A stretch of DNA of 64,000 nucleotides, taken from contig SVKO01000001.1 of NCBI GenBank assembly GCA_015068455.1, forward strand, positions 115,815 to 179,814. The letters run 5' to 3'. Positions 63,701 through 64,000 of this stretch are shown here, piece by piece. Under the pieces are notes generated by a model. That model saw only the letters and a program-made list of their open reading frames with translations. It did no database searches and was not told where the DNA came from. Position 1 is the first letter of the stretch, and every line of letters starts with the position of its first letter. The DNA is from Oscillospiraceae bacterium (GTDB lineage: Bacteria > Bacillota > Clostridia > Oscillospirales > Oscillospiraceae). The translations under genes were made by a program, and so were the position numbers.

Positions 63701-64000
63701 AACAAGCTGCGTCTCCGTCGCGTCGCAGCGGGAACAGTATCTCGTTTCCTCGCCGGCTGCCGTGCAGGTAGGCACCGTCGTTATAGCCCATTCGCCCCAC
63801 TCGTGGCCAAGGGCTTCCATCGGCGCGTCTGTATAGGCGTCCCCGCAACGCGAGCAGGTATGGGTCGTATAGCCGTCCTCGGTGCAGGTGGGCGCGGTTA
63901 CGACCGCATCGTAGGCATGGCCCAACACTTCAACAAGCTGCGTCTCCGTCGCGTCGCAGCGGGAACAGTATCTCGTTTCCTCGCCGGCTGCCGTGCAGGT
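48704..64000 (-). CDS. Giant SLH-anchored protein with about 120 Cys/His (C-x9-11-CxxC-x12-15-H) repeats; N-terminus outside window
   Basis: The frame is uninterrupted to the right edge, giving 5098 residues here with no start codon of note; the true start lies beyond 64000. From the edge to about 49500 it consists of 38-46 residue modules of four types. Examples are APTCTEIGWDAYDTCSRC, APTCTEKGSYDEVVYCTVC, EPTCTTAGFTTHTCSRC and APTCTATGVETRICERC. All end in (A/D)LGH or a TGH variant. A short last module (GICSRCGEKDPDYVP) leads to a FIVAR-like helical region (about 49270-49475). SLH-type domains end the protein (FTDVDSRAFYARAVAWAVEQGITKG and a close copy). SLH binding would hold it on the wall. 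The invariant Cys/Cys/Cys/His spacing suggests each module binds a metal ion, probably zinc; function is unknown. Confidence 0.85.
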   Translation of the reverse strand, partial: TCTAAGEETRYCSRCDATETQLVEVLGHAYDAVVTAPTCTEDGYTTHTCSRCGDAYTDAPMEALGHEWGEWAITTVPTCTAAGEETRYCSRCDATETQLVEVLGHAYDAVVTAPTCTEDGYTTHTCSRCGDAYTDAPVEALGHEWGEWAVTMAPTCTATGVETRICRRCDAEETREVAANGHTAGEAVEENRIEPTCTKTGSYDEVVYCTVCNAELSREPKEIAALGHDLVYHEAKAPTCTEIGWEAYDTCSRCDYTTYEELAALGHDYVAVVTEPTCTAGGFTTHTCSRCADAYTDTPVDALGHEWGEWAVTTVPTCTATGVETRICERCDAEETRELAANGHTAGEAVEENRIEPTCTKTGSYDEVVYCTVCRAELSRETKEIAALGHDLVNHEAQAPTCTEIGWNAYDTCSRCDYTTYVEKAALGHDLEHHEAQAPTCTEIGWEAYDTCSRCDYTTYVEKAALGHNLEHHEAKAPTCTEIGWNAYDTCSRCDYTTYEELAALGHAYDAVVTAPTCTEDGYTTHTCSRCGDAYTDAPVEALGHEWGEWAVTMAPTCTATGVETRICRRCDAEETREVAANGHTAGEAVEENRIEPTCTEKGSYDSVVYCSVCDAELSREAKEIDALGHNLVNHEAKAPTCTEKGWNAYQTCSRCDYTTYAELPATGHTAAAAVVENRIEPTCTKTGSYDEVVYCSVCEAELSREAKEINALGHDLIDHEAKAPTCTEIGWDAYDTCSRCDYTTYAELPATGHTPGAAVKENEVAPTCTEKGSYDEVVYCSVCDAELSRETKEIAALGHDIINHAAKIPTCTEIGWNAYDTCSRCDYTTYAELPATGHTPGAAVKENENAPTCTETGSYDEVVYCTVCHAELSRETKEIAELGHALVNHEAQAPTCTEKGWNAYDTCSRCDYTTYVELPATGHTPGAAVKENEVAPTCTEKGGYDEVVYCTVCNAELSRETKEIAALGHDLVYHEAKASTCTEIGWDAYDTCSRCDYTTYVEKAALGHDLVNHEAKAPTCTEIGWDEYQTCRRCDYTTYVEKAALGHDLVNHVAKAPTCTEIGWDAYDTCKRCDYTTYAEKAALGHDLVNHEAKAPTCTAIGWDAYDTCSRCDYTTYAEKAALGHDLVNHVAKAPTCTEIGWDAYDTCSRCDYTTYVEKAALGHDLVNHEAKAPTCTEIGWEAYDTCSRCDYTTYVEKAALGHDLVNHEAKAPTCTEIGWNAYQTCSRCDYTTYVELPANGHTAATAVIENRIEPTCTKTGSYDEVVYCTICNAELSRESKEIAALGHDLVYHEAQAPTCTEKGWNAYDTCSRCDYTTYAEKAALGHDLEHHEAQAPTCTEIGWDAYDTCSRCDYTTYVEKAALGHDLVNHEAKTPTCTEIGWDAYDTCSRCDYTTYAELPATGHTAGEAVEENRIEPTCTEKGSYDEVAYCTVCNAELSRESKEIDALGHDLVNHEAQAPTCTEKGWNAYDTCSRCGYTTYAELPATGHTPGAAVKENEVAPTCTEKGSYDSVVYCSVCDAELSRETKEIAALGHALVNHEAQAPTCTEKGWNAYDTCSRCDYTTYVEKAALGHALVNHEAKAPTCTEIGWDAYDTCSRCDYTTYAEKAALGHNLEHHEAKAPTCTEIGWDAYDTCSRCDYTTYAELPATGHTPGAAVKENEVAPTCTEKGSYDSVVYCSVCDAELSREPKEIAALGHALVNHAAKAPTCTEIGWDEYQTCSRCDYTTYAEKAALGHDLVNHEAKAPTCTEIGWEAYDTCKRCDYTTYVELPATGHTAGDAVEENRIEPTCTEKGSYDEVVYCTVCHAELSRETKEIAELGHALVNHEAKAPTCTEIGWDEYQTCRRCDYTTYAEKAALGHDLVHHGAKAPTCTEIGWDAYDTCSRCDYTTYVEKAALGHALVNHEAKAPTCTEIGWNTYDTCSRCDYTTYVELPATGHTSSAAVKENEVAPTCTEKGSYDEVVYCTVCNAELSRTAKEIAALGHALVNHAAKAPTCTEIGWDAYETCSRCDYTTYVEKAALGHNLEHHEAQAPTCTEIGWDAYDTCSRCDYTTYAEKAALGHDLEHHEAQAPTCTEIGWDAYDTCSRCDYTTYVEKAALGHDLVSHEAKAPTCTEIGWDTYDTCSRCDYTTYVEKTALGHDQVNHEAKAPTCTEIGWDAYDTCSRCDYTTYVEKAALGHDLVNHEAKAPTCTEIGWDEYQTCSRCDYTTYVEKTALGHDLVNHEAKAPTCTEIGWDAYDTCSRCDYTTYVEKAALGHDLVNHVAKAPTCTAIGWDAYDTCSRCDYTTYVEKAALGHDLVSHEAKAPTCTEIGWDAYDTCSRCDYTTYAEKAALGHDLVNHVAKAPTCTEIGWEAYDTCSRCDYTTYVEKAVLGHALVNHEAKAPTCTAIGWDAYDTCSRCDYTTYAEKAALGHDLVNHEAKAPTCTEIGWDAYDTCSRCDYTTYAEKAALGHDLVNHVAKAPTCTEKGWNAYQTCSRCDYTTYEELAALGHDYAAAVIENRIEPTCTKTGSYDEVVYCTVCHAELSRTAKEIAALGHALVNHAAKAPTCTEIGWDAYDTCSRCDYTTYVEKATLGHDLVSHEAQAPTCTEIGWDAYDTCSRCDYTTYVELPATGHTPGTAVKENEVAPTCTEKGSYDEVVYCTVCHAELSREPKEIAALGHDLVNHEAKVPTCTEKGWNAYDTCSRCDYTTYEELAALGHDYAAVVTEPTCTAGGFTTHTCSRCGDAYTDTPVDALGHEWGEWAVTTAPTCTATGVETRICGRCDAEETREVAALGHDLVNHEAKTPTCTEIGWNAYDTCSRCDYTTYVEKAALGHDLVNHEAKAPTCTEIGWDEYQTCSRCDYTTYAEKAALGHDLEHHEAQAPTCTEIGWDAYDTCSRCDYTTYVEKAALGHDLVNHVAKAPTCTEIGWDAYDTCSRCDYTTYVEKAALGHDLVSNEAKAPTCTEKGWNAYDTCSRCGYTTYEELAALGHDYVAVVTVPTCTAGGFTTHTCSRCADAYTDSVVEALGHEWGDWAVTTAPTCTATGVETRICERCDAEETREVAALGHDLVNHEAKAPTCTEKGWNAYDTCSRCDYTTYAELPATGHTAGAAVKENEVAPTCTEKGSYDEVVYCTVCHAELSREAKEIDALGHDLVNHEAKAPTCTEKGWNAYQTCSRCDYTTYAELPATGHTAGEAVEENRIEPTCTEKGSYDEVVYCTVCHAELSREPKEIAALGHDLVNHEAKVPTCTEKGWNAYDTCSRCDYTTYEELAALGHDYVAVVTEPTCTTAGFTTHTCSRCGDAYTDTPVEALGHEWGEWAVTTAPTCTATGVETRICERCEAEETREVAALGHDLVSHEAQAPTCTAIGWNAYQTCSRCGYTTYAELPAIGHTAATAVIENRIEPTCTEKGGYDEVVYCTVCHAELSREAKEIAALGHALVNHEAKAPTCTEKGWNAYQTCSRCDYTTYVELPATGHTPGAAVKENEVAPTCTEKGSYDEVAYCTVCNAELSRESKEIAALGHDLVNHEAKAPSCTEIGWEAYDTCKRCDYTTYAELPATGHTAGDAVEENRIEPTCTKIGSYDEVVYCTVCNTELSRETKEIAALGHDYVAVVTEPTCTTAGFTTHTCSRCGDAYTDTPVEALGHEWGEWAVTTAPTCTATGVETRICERCEAEETREVAALGHDLVNHEAKAPTCTEKGWNAYDTCSRCGYTTYAELPATGHTAAAAVIENRIEPTCTKTGSYDEVVYCTVCSAELSRESKEIAALGHALVNHAAKAPTCTEIGWDAYDTCSRCDYTTYAELPANGHTPGAAVKENEVAPTCTEKGSYDEVVYCTVCHAELSRETKEIAELGHALVNHEAKAPTCTEKGWNAYQTCSRCGYTTYVELPATGHTAGAAVKENEVAPTCTEKGKYDEVMYCTVCNAELSREPKEIAALGHALVNHAAKAPTCTEKGWNAYQTCSRCDYTTYEELAALGHDYVAVVTEPTCTAGGFTTHTCSRCADAYTDTPVEALGHEWGEWAVTTVPTCTATGVETRICERCDAEETREVAALGHDLVSHEAQAPTCTAIGWNAYQTCSRCDYTTYAELPATGHTPGEAVKENEVAPTCTEKGSYDEVVYCSVCEAELSREAKEINALGHDYVAVVTEPTCTTAGFTTHTCSRCGDAYTDTPVEALGHEWGDWAVTMAPTCTATGVETRICGRCDAEETREVAALGHDLVNHVAKAPTCTEIGWDAYDTCSRCDYTTYVEKAALGHDLVSHEAKAPTCTEKGWNAYDTCSRCDYTTYVELPATGHTPGAAVKENEVAPTCTEKGDYDEVVYCTVCNAELNREPKEIAALGHDLVNHEAKAPTCTEKGWNAYDTCSRCDYTTYVELPATGHTPGAAVKENEVAPTCTEKGDYDEVVYCTVCNAELNREPKEIAALGHDLVNHEAKAPTCTEKGWNAYQTCSRCDYTTYVELPATGHTAGDAVEENRIEPTCTEKGSYDEVVYCTVCHAELSRETKEIAALGHDYVAVVTEPTCTTAGFTTHTCSRCADAYTDSVVDALGHEWGEWAVTTEPTCTATGVETRICERCEAEETREGAALGHDLVNHEAQAPTCTEIGWDAYDTCSRCDYTTYAEKAALGHDLVNHVAKAPTCTEIGWDAYDTCSRCDYTTYAELPATGHTPGAAVKENEVAPTCTEKGSYDEVVYCTVCNAELSREAKEIDALGHDLVNHEAQAPTCTEKGWNAYQTCSRCGYTTYVELPATGHTAAAAVIENRIEPTCTKTGSYDEVVYCTVCSAELSRESKEIAALGHALVNHAAKAPTCTEIGWDAYDTCSRCDYTTYAEIAALGHDFAEGICSRCGEKDPDYVPAVDRSKLEEALSKAAAIQKEDYTAESVAVLEAAVSAAGDLADDADQTTVDAAAQAINAAIEALAAKPDETPFRFEDVKNEEAFFFDPVYWAYNADPQITKGISVTHFGPYEGCTRAQVVTFLWRAAGCPEPVNETTAFTDVDSRAFYARAVAWAVEQGITKGTTETTFAPDVTCTRGQIVTFLWRFKGNPAPASDESGFDDVEANAFYARAVAWAVEAGVTKGTTSTTFAPKDTCTRGQVVTFLYRAVAEKETNKEA
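49480..64000 (-). repeat. Coding tandem repeat array, unit about 117-138 bp
   Basis: Basic unit lengths are 117 bp (39 aa, C-x10-CxxC type), about 135 bp (NEVAPTCTEKG type) and 114-117 bp for the two others. They are grouped in larger recurring blocks. Neighbouring units differ mainly at synonymous sites, and some long blocks are exact copies. Confidence 0.9.
50731..51240 (-). repeat. Exact 255-bp tandem duplication inside the giant gene
   Basis: 50731-50985 and 50986-51240 read alike over essentially the whole length, each coding 85 residues (one EKGDYDEVVYC module plus one EKGWNAYDTC module). Confidence 0.8.

Overview
The window is a GC-rich, low-GC-lineage-style chromosome segment from an anaerobic, Gram-positive-type Firmicute. 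I infer a gut clostridium, Oscillospirales-like, but the species cannot be fixed from the sequence alone. The evidence is strong AGGAGG ribosome binding sites, many TTGNNN-N16/17-TANNNT sigma-A promoters, an LPXTG/class C sortase pilus locus together with SLH-anchored surface proteins, a class III (anaerobic) ribonucleotide reductase with NrdR boxes, and a B. subtilis-like ycsF/ycsG/ycsI/kipIA gene set.

Left part (1-17 kb): a partial GltS-type transporter coupled to an acyltransferase; a divergent HxlR regulator/flavin-reductase pair; a block of about 149-bp tandem intergenic repeats; a small toxin/immunity-looking remnant (phage head-morphogenesis-like protein plus two near-identical small proteins); tRNA-Leu(UAA); an LRR-SLH-CAP surface protein; TrmO; an SGNH-like membrane-anchored protein; ProRS with a Cys-rich partner; REP-like palindromes and a 151-bp element with perfect 29-bp inverted ends; AzlCD; a YwaF-like protein; MntP; a Sapep/PepV dipeptidase.

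Middle (17-33 kb): nrdG, then an NrdR-controlled nrdD whose product carries a C-terminal glutaredoxin-like domain, followed by trxB. This reads as a self-contained electron chain for anaerobic dNTP synthesis. Then comes a pilus operon: coiled-coil protein, signal peptidase I, a 2336-aa CHAP/CnaB adhesin (LPRTG), a backbone pilin (LPSTG) and a class C sortase.

Right (33-48 kb): TauE/SafE, an Asp/Glu racemase relative without the first catalytic Cys, a tandem repeat array whose every unit carries the 3' tail of the adjoining tRNA-Arg(ACG) (an analogue of the E. coli tyrT repeats), a polysaccharide deacetylase, pta, cca, two unknown genes among repeats, the 5-oxoproline operon (NRAMP-like transporter, pxpA, pxpB, pxpC, DUF1445), pncB, an orphan PqqD-like protein and a TSCPD protein.

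The last 15.3 kb (48.7-64 kb, minus strand) is one reading frame of at least 5098 residues, open at the window edge: about 120 modules with Cys-x9-11-CxxC-x12-15-His spacing, then a FIVAR-like helical segment and SLH domains. This giant putative metal-binding surface protein and the tRNA-tail repeat array are the two most unusual items.
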